Part shown: positions 44,778-54,128 of the stretch, one piece after another
Layout: every line of letters begins with the position of its first letter
Position numbering within the stretch: position 1 is the first letter of the stretch
From: Algoriphagus halophilus
GTDB taxonomy: Bacteria; Bacteroidota; Bacteroidia; Cytophagales; Cyclobacteriaceae
Assembly (NCBI RefSeq): GCF_900129785.1
Contig: NZ_FSRC01000001.1
Location: 1,612,001 to 1,676,000, forward strand
Length of the DNA stretch: 64,000 nt
Reading direction: 5' to 3'
Position numbers and translations under genes: made by a program
The notes under the pieces: model-generated
What the model was told of the DNA's origin: nothing
What the model saw: only the letters and a program-made list of their open reading frames with translations
Databases searched by the model: none

Positions 44778-45971
44778 CTATTCAAGGATTTCAAATCCTA
44801 ACATGGTGAAATCGTCTTTAAAAGATTTCTGGCCGCTGTAGTTAAGACCAAAGGATTTAATTCTTCCCAAAAGATCATGTATTGGTTGATTCGAATTTTC
44901 AATTAAAAATGAAATGAAATCATCCTTGCTCAACATGACATGATCACTATTCCATACCTCAAGAATCGCATCCGTATATAAAATAATTTTGTCCCCGACT
45001 TCCAGCCGAATTTTTGATTCTCTATAGTTTACTGAATCACCGCTAAAAGCACCTACAAGAGGACTTTCAGAAGTCAATGGAATCACTGACTTTGAGCTGG
45101 GTCTAAGCAAATATCCTTCTGGATGTCCCGCTTGGGTATATGTAAGAGATTTGTCATTTGAATTATAGACCGCATAAAACATCGTAATAAAAGACCCTCT
45201 AGGCATTTTATCGTACAGCTTTTCATTTGTTGCTGAGACTACTTTGGCTGTTGAGCTAGTTTGCAGGGCTGCATTTTTAAAAGCAAATGAGGTCATAAAA
45301 GTTAATAATGCTGCCTGTATCCCATGCCCAGTTACATCAGCAATTAAAATTCCATAGACTCCTTTCTCAATCTCAATCACATCATAAAAGTCTCCGCCAA
45401 TTTGATCCATTGGTTCAAAAACTGAGGAAAATCTGATTTTTTCAGTTTCAGGTAATGCCGATGGAAGAATGAAATTCTGAACTCTCCTAGCCTCTTCCAA
45501 TTCAAAGTTGATTCTATCCTGAAATAGGGCTAAATCCTTATTTGCTGCCTTAAGATTTTTTTGTGTTTCCCTTAATTCAGTAATATCTGATTGTACACCT
45601 ACATAATGGGTCGTTACGCCATTTTTATCTTTGAGTGGAGTAATGGATAACCTGTTCCAAAAAGGTGTTCCATCCTTCTTGTAGTTGAGTAATTCTACGG
45701 TAGTCCGTTCTCCATTTTTGATTGCTTGTCGAATGGCTTCTACTGGTGCTTCATCTGTATCCTTACCTTGAAGGAATCGGCAATTCTTCCCAATAACGTC
45801 CTTCTTTGAGTATCCTGTCAATCGTTCAAAACCATCATTTACAAAAACAAGAGGTCTGTCAGGTTGGTCCATGGAGCTAATAGTAATTCCTTCATTTGCC
45901 GTATTTGTTGCTTTAATCAACAAATCTTCAAATTCCTTAAATGAAACTAGTTCTTTAGCGCTCATTCCCAT
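44778..45971 (-). CDS. LOV-domain blue-light receptor with SpoIIE/PP2C phosphatase
   Basis: A 397-residue cytoplasmic protein. Residues about 12-135 are a PAS domain of the LOV type: GKNCRFLQGKDTDE holds the photoactive Cys that binds flavin on illumination, with VFVNDGFERLTGYSKKDV before it and THYVGVQSDITEL after it. A coiled-coil (about 135-165) leads to a SpoIIE phosphatase (about 170-397: FEPMDQIGGDFYDV, GILIADVTGHGIQAAL, DDFTMLGF) with the metal-binding Asp residues. It likely dephosphorylates an anti-sigma-antagonist under blue light. The target pair is not in this window. Confidence 0.93.
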   Translation of the reverse strand: MGMSAKELVSFKEFEDLLIKATNTANEGITISSMDQPDRPLVFVNDGFERLTGYSKKDVIGKNCRFLQGKDTDEAPVEAIRQAIKNGERTTVELLNYKKDGTPFWNRLSITPLKDKNGVTTHYVGVQSDITELRETQKNLKAANKDLALFQDRINFELEEARRVQNFILPSALPETEKIRFSSVFEPMDQIGGDFYDVIEIEKGVYGILIADVTGHGIQAALLTFMTSFAFKNAALQTSSTAKVVSATNEKLYDKMPRGSFITMFYAVYNSNDKSLTYTQAGHPEGYLLRPSSKSVIPLTSESPLVGAFSGDSVNYRESKIRLEVGDKIILYTDAILEVWNSDHVMLSKDDFISFLIENSNQPIHDLLGRIKSFGLNYSGQKSFKDDFTMLGFEILE

Positions 45972-46119
45972 CTGTGAACCTAGGTATACCTATTTATTTT
46001 ATGGATGTACTTCTTAATTCTAAACTAATAATCCCTTTGCTCAATCCAAAATATTCTAATTATAAGGCATAATGACATTGAATAAATAAGAGTGGAATAG
46101 TTTAATATTATTTATTGGC

Positions 46120-46137
46120 AACTGACAATTGTCAGTT
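46120..46137. promoter_or_regulatory. Perfect 18-bp palindrome, candidate operator
   Basis: AACTGACAATTGTCAGTT is fully self-complementary and lies in the 233-base gap between the divergent LOV-phosphatase and phospholipase-C-like genes, about 70 bases before the latter. The length and symmetry suit a dimeric regulator. Confidence 0.5.
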
Positions 46138-46204
46138 AATTAGCTCTTCAATTATATTAAATTGGGTATAATAAATTGGATATAGATAATAACCCATTTT
46201 TATT

Positions 46205-48109
46205 ATGAGAAAATTATGTTTTCGAAGTACTCTTCTAATTTTAATATTTCTCATTTGCCAACCAGCTACTGCATGGATTTTTCCGGAGCATCGATTGATC
46301 ACTTTTCTTGCGATCCAAAAATTAAGCAATGAAAGGAGGATTTCTTTAAATAAGCTATGGTTTGAAGCTAGAAAAGGTAATTCAGACAGACTTACAGAAT
46401 CAATCATAGATCCAAGTCAAGGGCTTGAACCAACCCAAATTGATTTTGCTACTTGGGCTGGAATAGCAGGAGATCATAGCTGCTCGCCTATAGACATGAT
46501 GGAAATAATTTTGAATTCAGATTGGATACTAAATGTGGTATCTATTGCTGCAAAATTGGAGGTTAAGATCAATGAATCTAGAAATCTTAGTGAAAGAATC
46601 AATTCTTTGCGAGATTCAGATATTAGGTTTCAACGTGCTGATGAGGAATATGCACTTCGGGCTAGCTCAAATAATGTACACTTTCTCTTGGCTCGTAGAG
46701 ATGTGGATATGGGTGTAGAAGAGTATCTAGAGGATTGTTTGAGTAAAGATGAACCAATGAATGCTTTAGGAGCCTATTCTTGGTTTCATATGTCTGCCAT
46801 GAATAAAGCCGCTCGATATGCATCCGAAAAACTCTCTGAACAGGAGAAGTCCCAACTTATACTTGCTGCTTTTGCAGACGAAGCTTTCGCCATACACTTT
46901 TTAGAAGATTCTTATGCATCTGGACATGTTGCGGGAACTTGGGGTCCTTCTGCAGTTCGAAAAGGAACTCATGATTACTATAATGAGAAAGGACTTGAGG
47001 TTCAAACCTGGGATGGAAAGCGTTTCATTTCATTGGGAGATGCTTTTATGCGTCAAGAAGATGTAGAATTTGCGGCAGAAAGTATTAAACTGAGCATTGA
47101 ACAATTAATTATGGCTGCTACAGGTGAATGGGAATTAGACTATCAAACTGATGTTCTATCTTCTTATAATACTCCTGATACATTGAATGTCTGCACTAAT
47201 TTTTTGATTCCACAAAGAGTCAATAAGACAGAGTTGGTCGCCACATCCAAAAAAGACTGGAATGATTATCTGCCAGAAGTTTTGATGAAAACACCAGTCC
47301 CAGGTTTGGCGGAGGGTTTAGGTGAAATTCCTCGATACAGAACCGAAATGGGAGTTTTTTATGGTGTTTCATCTTCTTTAAATGCTGGTTGGGTCCATGG
47401 TGGGTTTGGTGAAAATCAGAATTCCTCTGGTGCTTCTGGAGGTTTAGAGATCAATCTAAGACTGGGGCTTGGTCTTGATGGTGTATTGAATAGATCTGGG
47501 GATGGCTTGATTTTTATTCAGGGAGGTTTTAGACAAGATGCATCAACTTCAAATAAGTTTTCTGAAAATGTAGGAACTATTCCCCAAGGCTCTGTTCCAT
47601 CGGCAATCCCGGGCAGGTCTGCTTATGCATTTAGGCTTAGATTGCCATTTTGGTTAATTCCGGGAGACATGTTGGTTTTGGCTCCAATACTCGCCCTGAC
47701 ATCTCCTAAGACCTTAACGAAAATGGCTGTTACCTCAGCAAATGGAGGTTTAATTCCATGGCAATCTGGAATAGCATCACCCATAGGAAGATTTCAATTT
47801 GTCTTGGGAAGAGAGATTGGTGTTTCTTTTTATGGGGCCAAAGAAACAGGTATTTTAATTCCAACTCCTGATGGTATTGTTTACATGTCATATTCATCCA
47901 CAAAACTTGATTTTCCTGTTTTGGAATACAATCCTTTTCATACATTTTCCAAGAATCAAAGTTCAAGTATGAATATTCAATTTACGGTAGGTGTTGATTT
48001 ACCTCGAAAAACTTCGGTTATTTTACCGGAGGGTGTGCAGAAACCGAATTTAATACCTGTTTGGAATATAGGGATGCGGATGATCTTTGATTGGAGACGA
48101 TATTTCTAA
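46205..48109 (+). CDS. Secreted zinc phospholipase C/S1-P1-nuclease-like protein
   Basis: A 634-residue exported protein. The signal peptide ends ATA, leaving a mature N-terminal Trp (WIFPEHRL). In zinc phospholipase C and P1 nuclease the mature chain also begins with Trp, whose amino group binds zinc. Other ligand-like sites: PEHRLITFLAI, FATWAGIAGDHS, AFAIHFLEDSYASGHVAG (H-x3-D and His, about 231-248) and KGTHDYYNEKG. Residues about 370-634 are Gly-rich beta strands, possibly an outer-membrane barrel, which is not usual for the family. Substrate unknown. Confidence 0.75.
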   Translation: MRKLCFRSTLLILIFLICQPATAWIFPEHRLITFLAIQKLSNERRISLNKLWFEARKGNSDRLTESIIDPSQGLEPTQIDFATWAGIAGDHSCSPIDMMEIILNSDWILNVVSIAAKLEVKINESRNLSERINSLRDSDIRFQRADEEYALRASSNNVHFLLARRDVDMGVEEYLEDCLSKDEPMNALGAYSWFHMSAMNKAARYASEKLSEQEKSQLILAAFADEAFAIHFLEDSYASGHVAGTWGPSAVRKGTHDYYNEKGLEVQTWDGKRFISLGDAFMRQEDVEFAAESIKLSIEQLIMAATGEWELDYQTDVLSSYNTPDTLNVCTNFLIPQRVNKTELVATSKKDWNDYLPEVLMKTPVPGLAEGLGEIPRYRTEMGVFYGVSSSLNAGWVHGGFGENQNSSGASGGLEINLRLGLGLDGVLNRSGDGLIFIQGGFRQDASTSNKFSENVGTIPQGSVPSAIPGRSAYAFRLRLPFWLIPGDMLVLAPILALTSPKTLTKMAVTSANGGLIPWQSGIASPIGRFQFVLGREIGVSFYGAKETGILIPTPDGIVYMSYSSTKLDFPVLEYNPFHTFSKNQSSSMNIQFTVGVDLPRKTSVILPEGVQKPNLIPVWNIGMRMIFDWRRYF

Positions 48110-48209
48110 TAAATTTTTAGTCATTATTTGTCCCAAAAGCTGATATTTCTACCACTCTTTATTTTCAATTAAGAACTAAGAATTATAAATACCTTGGTAT
48201 TTGAAATAG

Positions 48210-48255
48210 AGCAGGTATCCTAATCGGGTATTAAACCTGCTAATTTTATTTTATT
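48210..48255 (+). terminator. Terminator after the phospholipase-C-like gene
   Basis: AGCAGG pairs with CCTGCT, and the inner TATCC pairs with GGGTA (one wobble), forming an interrupted hairpin at 48210-48241 followed by AATTTTATTTTATT. It is 100 bases past the stop. Confidence 0.6.
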
Positions 48256-48340
48256 GATCTTCAAGATTTTCCAGTTTTCAAATGATTTCTATCTGTAAGA
48301 TTAATATGTCAGACTAAGGATCGAATGTGAAGTTGGTATA

Positions 48341-50326
48341 CTAGTTAAAACACTTCACCCCTAAGGAGCTATAAAGCTCTTTGCTATAATATAGATTTCC
48401 ACCCTTCATAGTCCATTCGATTTTTCGGATATCGCTAATCTCAGCTAGCGGATTTCCATCTATTAGAATAAGGTCAGCCTGTTTACCAACTTCAATAGCC
48501 CCTACTTTATCTGCCAGACCAGTAATTTCGGCTGATTTAATAGTCGCCATTTTCAATACTTCAAAAGCTGGAATACCAGCTTTCACATAAAGTTCGAGCT
48601 CTCTATGATATAAAAAGCCTGGTAATCCATCTGTTCCAGGAACAATCGCTACGCCTTGCCTAAATAAATCAGCAACTACTGCGAGCATCTTTTCAAAACT
48701 CTCCTTGTATCTGGATACTTGTGCTCCCGCTTTCGGAATCCCTCCTGAATAAAAACTTCGCTGTTCAATGATTGGAAACCTATTTGCAATGGCTTGATAG
48801 GTGGGACTAAGTTCACCTAATTGAGAAACGAACATATTTTCAAAAATGGCTACAGTAGGGTCTACCAGAATATTTTTGGATGTAAGTAGTTTTATAAAAT
48901 CATGATATTCCTGCGACTGAAGGTCAAGATCTGCTCCATATTGGGCAGGCATGGTGAATCGCAAAGGTGTTCGAGTATCTATCGTGTCAGATAAAAAATT
49001 AAGAAACAACATATTGATGTGCTGAATCTCATTATAACCTTGATTTATTGCCTGAGTTGCCGTCATATAAGCAGGTATATGACCGCTGACTCGCATTCCA
49101 AGTTGATGGGCTTTATCTGCTAAAGGAAGCACCCATTCCGGCTTTATGGAACTGTACAATTTAATTTGCTGGTACCCTAAGTCTTTGTAGCCTTGAATCT
49201 CTGCTAAGCCTTCCTCTAAGTTTTCGATGACATTTCTTTGATTGGCAAAAGGCCCAGGACCATCAATTATTCCCGAGTATATGACAATGTTAGGACCGAT
49301 AATTTCATTCCTTTCGAATTGCGCTGCCAGGCTTTTCAACTGTTTGTTGTTGGCTAAATCCCTTACAGAAGTCACTCCGCCGGCTAAGTGCATGATGCCT
49401 CTGAATTTATCATTGTGGGTATGCATGTCAAACATGCCGGGCAAAAGGGTTTTCCCTGTTCCATCAATTATTGTTACCCCCTGTTCGATTGCCTCGCCCC
49501 CAGTTTTGAGAATAGCCTTTATTTTTCCCGCCTCAACAATAACATCTTGATTTGAAAGTAATGTGCCTGCTCGCGTAAACACATTCACATTTTGAATGAC
49601 CGCTTGATCCAACTTATGGGTTAGATTTTGAGCAACCTCTTTGAGACTTTCATCTTCAATATTGTCTTGTATTGCCTTCATCTCAAGGCGCATTCCACTC
49701 AAATCTTGTCTTATGATATGTAGATTTCCCGAAATCATACAAACCATTTTGTCACCCATCATCCATATATAAGTGGGGTCAAGTTCTAGTCCTTTTATTA
49801 CCAACAATTCTACAGATGTGCCATTGGAGAGGGTAAAAGGAATTTTTTTAATTAGTTCAGTGGTACCTTGAGGATAGAGATCAACCTGACCTGTTTCAGA
49901 TTTCAATATCAGTTGGGCCAGTACTTCATATGTTGCAGGCGAGCCATCATAACGAAAATAGAGTTGATCCCCATTGAAGTTGCCTTGAGTAGTGCCCATC
50001 ATGTTTTTACTGAGTCCAGTTGATTCCTTACTGGAGAAACTTTCATCGATGGGTACATTTAAATAGTTGAAACCTTTTATACGCTGATTTATTATAAAAT
50101 TCTCACTGTTCAGGGAAATCTCTTCCTTGTATTTAGGACCTCGACCTCTATCAGTGTAGGTATAGTAATATCCAAAACTCCGATCAGTAGTTTGCCATTT
50201 TTTATAAGAACCTGCATTGTTTTCCCTAAAAACCACATCGTAAATGGTCGTGTCGGATTGAATTGATTGACTGTATCCTGAGGATATGCTGACTAGCAGA
50301 AAAATCAGTAAGATGGAATAGTTCAT
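48341..50326 (-). CDS. Secreted amidohydrolase-family protein
   Basis: About 661 residues from ATG 50326, which starts a signal peptide (MNYSILLIFLLVSISSGYS); the frame opens 20 codons earlier. An N-terminal beta region (about 25-230) is followed by an imidazolonepropionase-like amidohydrolase: GMFDMHTHNDKFRG (metal H-x-H), GGVTSVRDLANN, MRVSGHIPAYM, EIQHINMLFL, VPGTDGLPGFLYHREL (Asp) and GAIEVGKQADLILIDGNPL. It hydrolyses C-N bonds of cyclic amides or peptides in the periplasm; substrate unknown. It follows the dipeptidase-like gene on the same strand, an apparent two-gene operon. Confidence 0.88.
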   Translation of the reverse strand: MNYSILLIFLLVSISSGYSQSIQSDTTIYDVVFRENNAGSYKKWQTTDRSFGYYYTYTDRGRGPKYKEEISLNSENFIINQRIKGFNYLNVPIDESFSSKESTGLSKNMMGTTQGNFNGDQLYFRYDGSPATYEVLAQLILKSETGQVDLYPQGTTELIKKIPFTLSNGTSVELLVIKGLELDPTYIWMMGDKMVCMISGNLHIIRQDLSGMRLEMKAIQDNIEDESLKEVAQNLTHKLDQAVIQNVNVFTRAGTLLSNQDVIVEAGKIKAILKTGGEAIEQGVTIIDGTGKTLLPGMFDMHTHNDKFRGIMHLAGGVTSVRDLANNKQLKSLAAQFERNEIIGPNIVIYSGIIDGPGPFANQRNVIENLEEGLAEIQGYKDLGYQQIKLYSSIKPEWVLPLADKAHQLGMRVSGHIPAYMTATQAINQGYNEIQHINMLFLNFLSDTIDTRTPLRFTMPAQYGADLDLQSQEYHDFIKLLTSKNILVDPTVAIFENMFVSQLGELSPTYQAIANRFPIIEQRSFYSGGIPKAGAQVSRYKESFEKMLAVVADLFRQGVAIVPGTDGLPGFLYHRELELYVKAGIPAFEVLKMATIKSAEITGLADKVGAIEVGKQADLILIDGNPLAEISDIRKIEWTMKGGNLYYSKELYSSLGVKCFN

Positions 50327-50382
50327 ATGAAATGGAGAAGGAATAAAGTTCAGGGATAGATTGGAATGAATGCAGGAGGATA

Positions 50383-51531
50383 TCAAGTCTTTAATGTTTC
50401 CCGAAAATAGCGAAGCCAGTTTTGCCCAAGAATTTTTTCAATATCTCCTGTGCTAAAACCTCTTTTATCTAACGAACTTGCCACGTTGCGATATCGGTCT
50501 GTCGTATCCAGTTCGGGAATCCAAGGTGGCCATTGAACTTTATAAGATGATTTGAATCGAGTCAGGCGTGGAACATACCAATTTTCGCGTGTTGCTCCAG
50601 AAGCCTGTAACCCTTGGATGGGGAAGTCTGAAGCCAATCCCACATGATCAATTCCCCCTATTTTTACAGCATGCTCTATATGATCCACATAAGTCTCCAT
50701 GGTAGTGTTTACGCCTAAATTCGGTCCGATCATATAGCCTAAACAAATAATCCCAATGACCCCGCCTTTATCGGCCATAGCACGAATTTGAGCATCTGTT
50801 TTGGCACGCGGATGATCTTTGTGTAATGCCTCGCACATAGAATGGTTGATTGAAGCTCCATTTTTACTGAATTTAATGCCATCATTGGTGGTTTGTGAAC
50901 CACAATGCGAGAGATCTATTATAATCCCAAGCTCATTCATTCGTTCTACTACCTCTATCCCATAATCGGATAGACCTGCATTGGTCCGCTCAGTACAGCC
51001 ATCTCCGATTAAATTACGTTCGTTGTAGGTTAATTGCATCCATCGAGTTCCGGCTTGATAAAGGGTATCTAAATTAGCAATGGAGTCTCCAATGATGGAA
51101 GAATTCTGAAAACCCAACATGACAGCTACCTTTTTCTCTTTCTTTGCTTTAATGAAATCTTCTGCGCTGGTGGCCAGCATCAATCGATCTGGGTTTTCTT
51201 TGACACGACGTTGCCAATCCTCCAAGTTTTTGAGCGCATTGGCTAAATTCCCTGTATCTAAAGAGGCGTTGAAACCGGTATAACCGGATTTTTGAAGGGC
51301 CTCAAATGAAGCTTCATTCCAGTTGCGGGCAATGACCAATCCATCATAAACAATTGCTTCGTCATATACTTTGTCAATACTGTCAGCAAGTCTCATCGAT
51401 TTAGATAGGTCAGATGATGGATTGGCAGCTGCAACAGAATTTAACCCAGTGGTCTGTCCAATTAAAAATTGTTCTGACAAAACTCCACCCAGGGTTAAAA
51501 TCTTAAAAAAATCCCTCCGTTTGATAGGCAT
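50383..51531 (-). CDS. Membrane-dipeptidase (M19)-family protein, Tat-exported, altered metal site
   Basis: A 382-residue protein with a twin-arginine-type signal (KRRDFFKILTLGG). Family landmarks are LSHCGSQTT and INHSMCEALHKDHPRAKTD (the two beta-metal His), GLASDFPIQG and the ending ILGQNWLRYF. The other metal site is gone: where renal dipeptidase has D-G-H-x-D this has DGLVIARNW, and the bridging Glu (E-G-G) is replaced in MLGFQNSS. It may bind one metal, act on a different substrate or be inactive. It precedes the amidohydrolase gene. Confidence 0.87.
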   Translation of the reverse strand: MPIKRRDFFKILTLGGVLSEQFLIGQTTGLNSVAAANPSSDLSKSMRLADSIDKVYDEAIVYDGLVIARNWNEASFEALQKSGYTGFNASLDTGNLANALKNLEDWQRRVKENPDRLMLATSAEDFIKAKKEKKVAVMLGFQNSSIIGDSIANLDTLYQAGTRWMQLTYNERNLIGDGCTERTNAGLSDYGIEVVERMNELGIIIDLSHCGSQTTNDGIKFSKNGASINHSMCEALHKDHPRAKTDAQIRAMADKGGVIGIICLGYMIGPNLGVNTTMETYVDHIEHAVKIGGIDHVGLASDFPIQGLQASGATRENWYVPRLTRFKSSYKVQWPPWIPELDTTDRYRNVASSLDKRGFSTGDIEKILGQNWLRYFRETLKT

Positions 51532-51706
51532 GATTGATAAATGGTTGGGTGATGATTTTATTACCTAAAGCAAACTACAATTTTTATCCATATTTACCTT
51601 TTCAAAAAGATGTAAAATAATAGCTTCCAATTAGTTAGTGATTGCTTTTTGCTTATTAAACAAGGGACTCTCCCCTAGAAATCCACCTAACTTGCCCAGG
51701 GCTCTA

Positions 51707-53038
51707 TTAAGAAACCTTCTTTAACTTAATTTTCCCTTCTGCTGTCCAAACAATCAACATGGCATCGCCTTGATCTGTGCTGATGGTTTTTGAGTAGGCC
51801 CCCTTTGCCAGGACTTGCGCACTGGTACTATTAGGGCCAAGAAACATGATGTTTTCCCCTTCAGACCAAGTGATGTAATCCCCTTTATTTCCTGCGTCAA
51901 TACTAGGGGATCTACCCGTACCAATCTTAATTTCTTGTTCCTCTGGTTGTGCTATAAAAATCTGCCCATCACGCTGCCAAACTGTCGCAATATTGTCTTG
52001 GTTGATCACCCGAAAACCTCCCCCGTCCATGGGACAGCCATTGAGTTGCCAAGTGTCCTGACCGAGTTTTATTGGACTGCTAAAGCTATTTCCATGATCT
52101 TTTGAAATGGCTAAATGTAAGTCTCTTGAACCCTTTAGGTTATTGCGAAACATGATATACAATTGATTATCTTTATCCGCCTGAATAGTGGGCATGCAAC
52201 ATTCACAAACGGATCCATCGGGCGAGGCATAAACCAATTGGCTATTACTCCAGCTTTTTCCTCCATCTGTTGATTTCGCTATATATATTTTCCCTTCCGG
52301 TGCTTTTCTTTTGGAATTCTTGGCTCTAAACGCCCGGTAAGATTCCATGTCTTTTGCTTTGATGGCTTTTCCATCCTTATCCAAAACTACCCAATACATG
52401 TTTCCATCTTCTCCAGGATATTGTCTAATGGATTCTCCTCCTTCTGGCATTTCCCCTAGCTCAGCCATGATTTCTTCTTTACTGAGCTCTTTTGGGATGC
52501 TTTTATCTTTGGAGGCTTCAAGTTCTGTTTTGCCTTTGCTGTGATCCATTTCAGGCATAACCGATCTAGTGTCTATCCAGGTAGCAAAAAGATTTCCTTG
52601 AGTATCTGCGGTGATATCTGCAAGGCTTTCTCCCGCAGATCCCTTGATATCATTAACTTGGAAGGGACCTTCCCAAGTACCATTCCCCTTTGCTTTCCTG
52701 TAGGCAAGTAAATCTCCTTTTTTCGTCGGAGCTACAATTGAATAATAGTCAGTACCCATCGCCAACTTAGGTCCACATGACATACCAAGAAACATATTTT
52801 CCAAGGTCCCTACTTTGTCTGTGTTAAATGTGTTGCCCTCATCCGAAGAGAATGCAAAATAGATGTCTTTTCCATTTCCATAAGTGATTCCAAGATTTCC
52901 ATCAAGATCTTTAGACATAGCAGGTTGATCTCCTTCTTCAGCTAACGTAACAATGGGTTTGTCTTCTGGGCTCTTGCAAGAAGCCAATAGACCGAATAGG
53001 ATAAATGGTAATATAAGTTTGTAGTGATTCCAATTCAT
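51707..53038 (-). CDS. Sialidase-like BNR propeller lipoprotein
   Basis: A 443-residue lipoprotein (signal LPFILFGLLASC). Asp-box repeats STDGGKSW, SKDHGNSF and SSDEGNTF point to a six-bladed sialidase-type propeller. A CECCMP cluster (about 270) is a notable Cys-rich motif, possibly for metal or disulfides. The classic arginine triad of sialidases is not obvious, so enzymatic sialidase activity is doubtful. The gene stands alone, divergent from the second TauE/SafE gene. Confidence 0.8.
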   Translation of the reverse strand: MNWNHYKLILPFILFGLLASCKSPEDKPIVTLAEEGDQPAMSKDLDGNLGITYGNGKDIYFAFSSDEGNTFNTDKVGTLENMFLGMSCGPKLAMGTDYYSIVAPTKKGDLLAYRKAKGNGTWEGPFQVNDIKGSAGESLADITADTQGNLFATWIDTRSVMPEMDHSKGKTELEASKDKSIPKELSKEEIMAELGEMPEGGESIRQYPGEDGNMYWVVLDKDGKAIKAKDMESYRAFRAKNSKRKAPEGKIYIAKSTDGGKSWSNSQLVYASPDGSVCECCMPTIQADKDNQLYIMFRNNLKGSRDLHLAISKDHGNSFSSPIKLGQDTWQLNGCPMDGGGFRVINQDNIATVWQRDGQIFIAQPEEQEIKIGTGRSPSIDAGNKGDYITWSEGENIMFLGPNSTSAQVLAKGAYSKTISTDQGDAMLIVWTAEGKIKLKKVS

Positions 53039-53285
53039 GGGAATTAAGTTATCAATATTTATTAATTATTGGAGCGACTGATACCTCCATTTGTGAATTC
53101 CTTTTTTCGAACTTAAGCGATGCCTTCAATGCCTTCCGAACTTCAGGTAGGTGGAGTAGCTTTTGGAGCCTTGATAAAAGGGATAAAGTTTCTATTTCTT
53201 AGACTGAATGATTGTTGTCCATCCATTGATTTTTATAAGTTTGAAAAAATAGAAATATCTTAGCCCCTGCTTTTGACCCCAATCC

Positions 53286-54041
53286 ATGTTTCTAGCCGTC
53301 CTTTCTGAAATCAGTACCACTTCGTGGATTCTTAGTTTTTTAGCCGCTTTTGTAATTGGAATGTCCAAAGCCGGCATCAAAGGAATTGCCATTATCAATG
53401 TGACTTTTATGGCCATTGCCTTTGAAACAAAACAATCTACAGGGATTGTATTGCCACTTCTGGTTGTTGCGGATGTCTTTGCTGTCATCTATTACAATCG
53501 GCATACGCAATGGAGCTACATAGCCAAGTTCCTTCCTTGGATGATTTTAGGAATATTTCTGGGAAGCTGGGTGGGAATGGATCTCCCAGAGAAAGCCTTT
53601 AAATATGGAATGGTACTACTCATTTTCCTGATCTTGGCTATTATTATTTGGTGGGATCAAAAAAAAGAGAAAACAGTGCCTACCCACTGGGCTTTTGCCA
53701 GTGGAATTGGAACTTTAGCTGGATTTACAACGATGGTGGGAAATTTGGCTGGACCAATTTCCAATATCTATTTTCTAGCCATGAGACTGCCTAAAAATCA
53801 CTTTATAGGTACTGCTGCCTGGTTGTTCCTGATTATTAATGTATTCAAATTACCTTTTCACTTTTTTGTCTGGGAAACCATTTCCAAAGAAACCCTGCTA
53901 TTGGATCTAAAGTTGATTCCGGGCATTATACTGGGTTTTATTCTTGGAATCAACATTGTTAAAAGGATCAATGAGGCATTTTTTAGAAAAATGATCTTGG
54001 TATTGACTGCTTTAGGGGCAATAATCATCCTGTTTAAATAA
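53286..54041 (+). CDS. TauE/SafE-family membrane transporter (second, short)
   Basis: A 251-residue permease with about eight membrane helices: FLAAFVIGMSKAGIKGIAI near the N-terminus and ASGIGTLAGFTTMVGNLAGPI (about 138-158) are the repeated TauE core motifs. It is not closely related to the longer copy at 40977-41897 and is not part of the 3'-end duplications. Probably exports a small sulfonate or sulfite; substrate not predictable. Confidence 0.88.
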   Translation: MFLAVLSEISTTSWILSFLAAFVIGMSKAGIKGIAIINVTFMAIAFETKQSTGIVLPLLVVADVFAVIYYNRHTQWSYIAKFLPWMILGIFLGSWVGMDLPEKAFKYGMVLLIFLILAIIIWWDQKKEKTVPTHWAFASGIGTLAGFTTMVGNLAGPISNIYFLAMRLPKNHFIGTAAWLFLIINVFKLPFHFFVWETISKETLLLDLKLIPGIILGFILGINIVKRINEAFFRKMILVLTALGAIIILFK

Positions 54042-54128
54042 ATAACATATAGGAAGGTTATTCAATAGGGAAATTCACACAATTCAATTCCTTTTCACAT
54101 GCAGGGAATCTTAAGGATTAATTGGAAT

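Noticed and set aside
53286..54041. Second TauE/SafE gene as source of the decayed 3' copies
   Set aside because: Its sequence and length differ from the copies, which match only the 40977-41897 gene.
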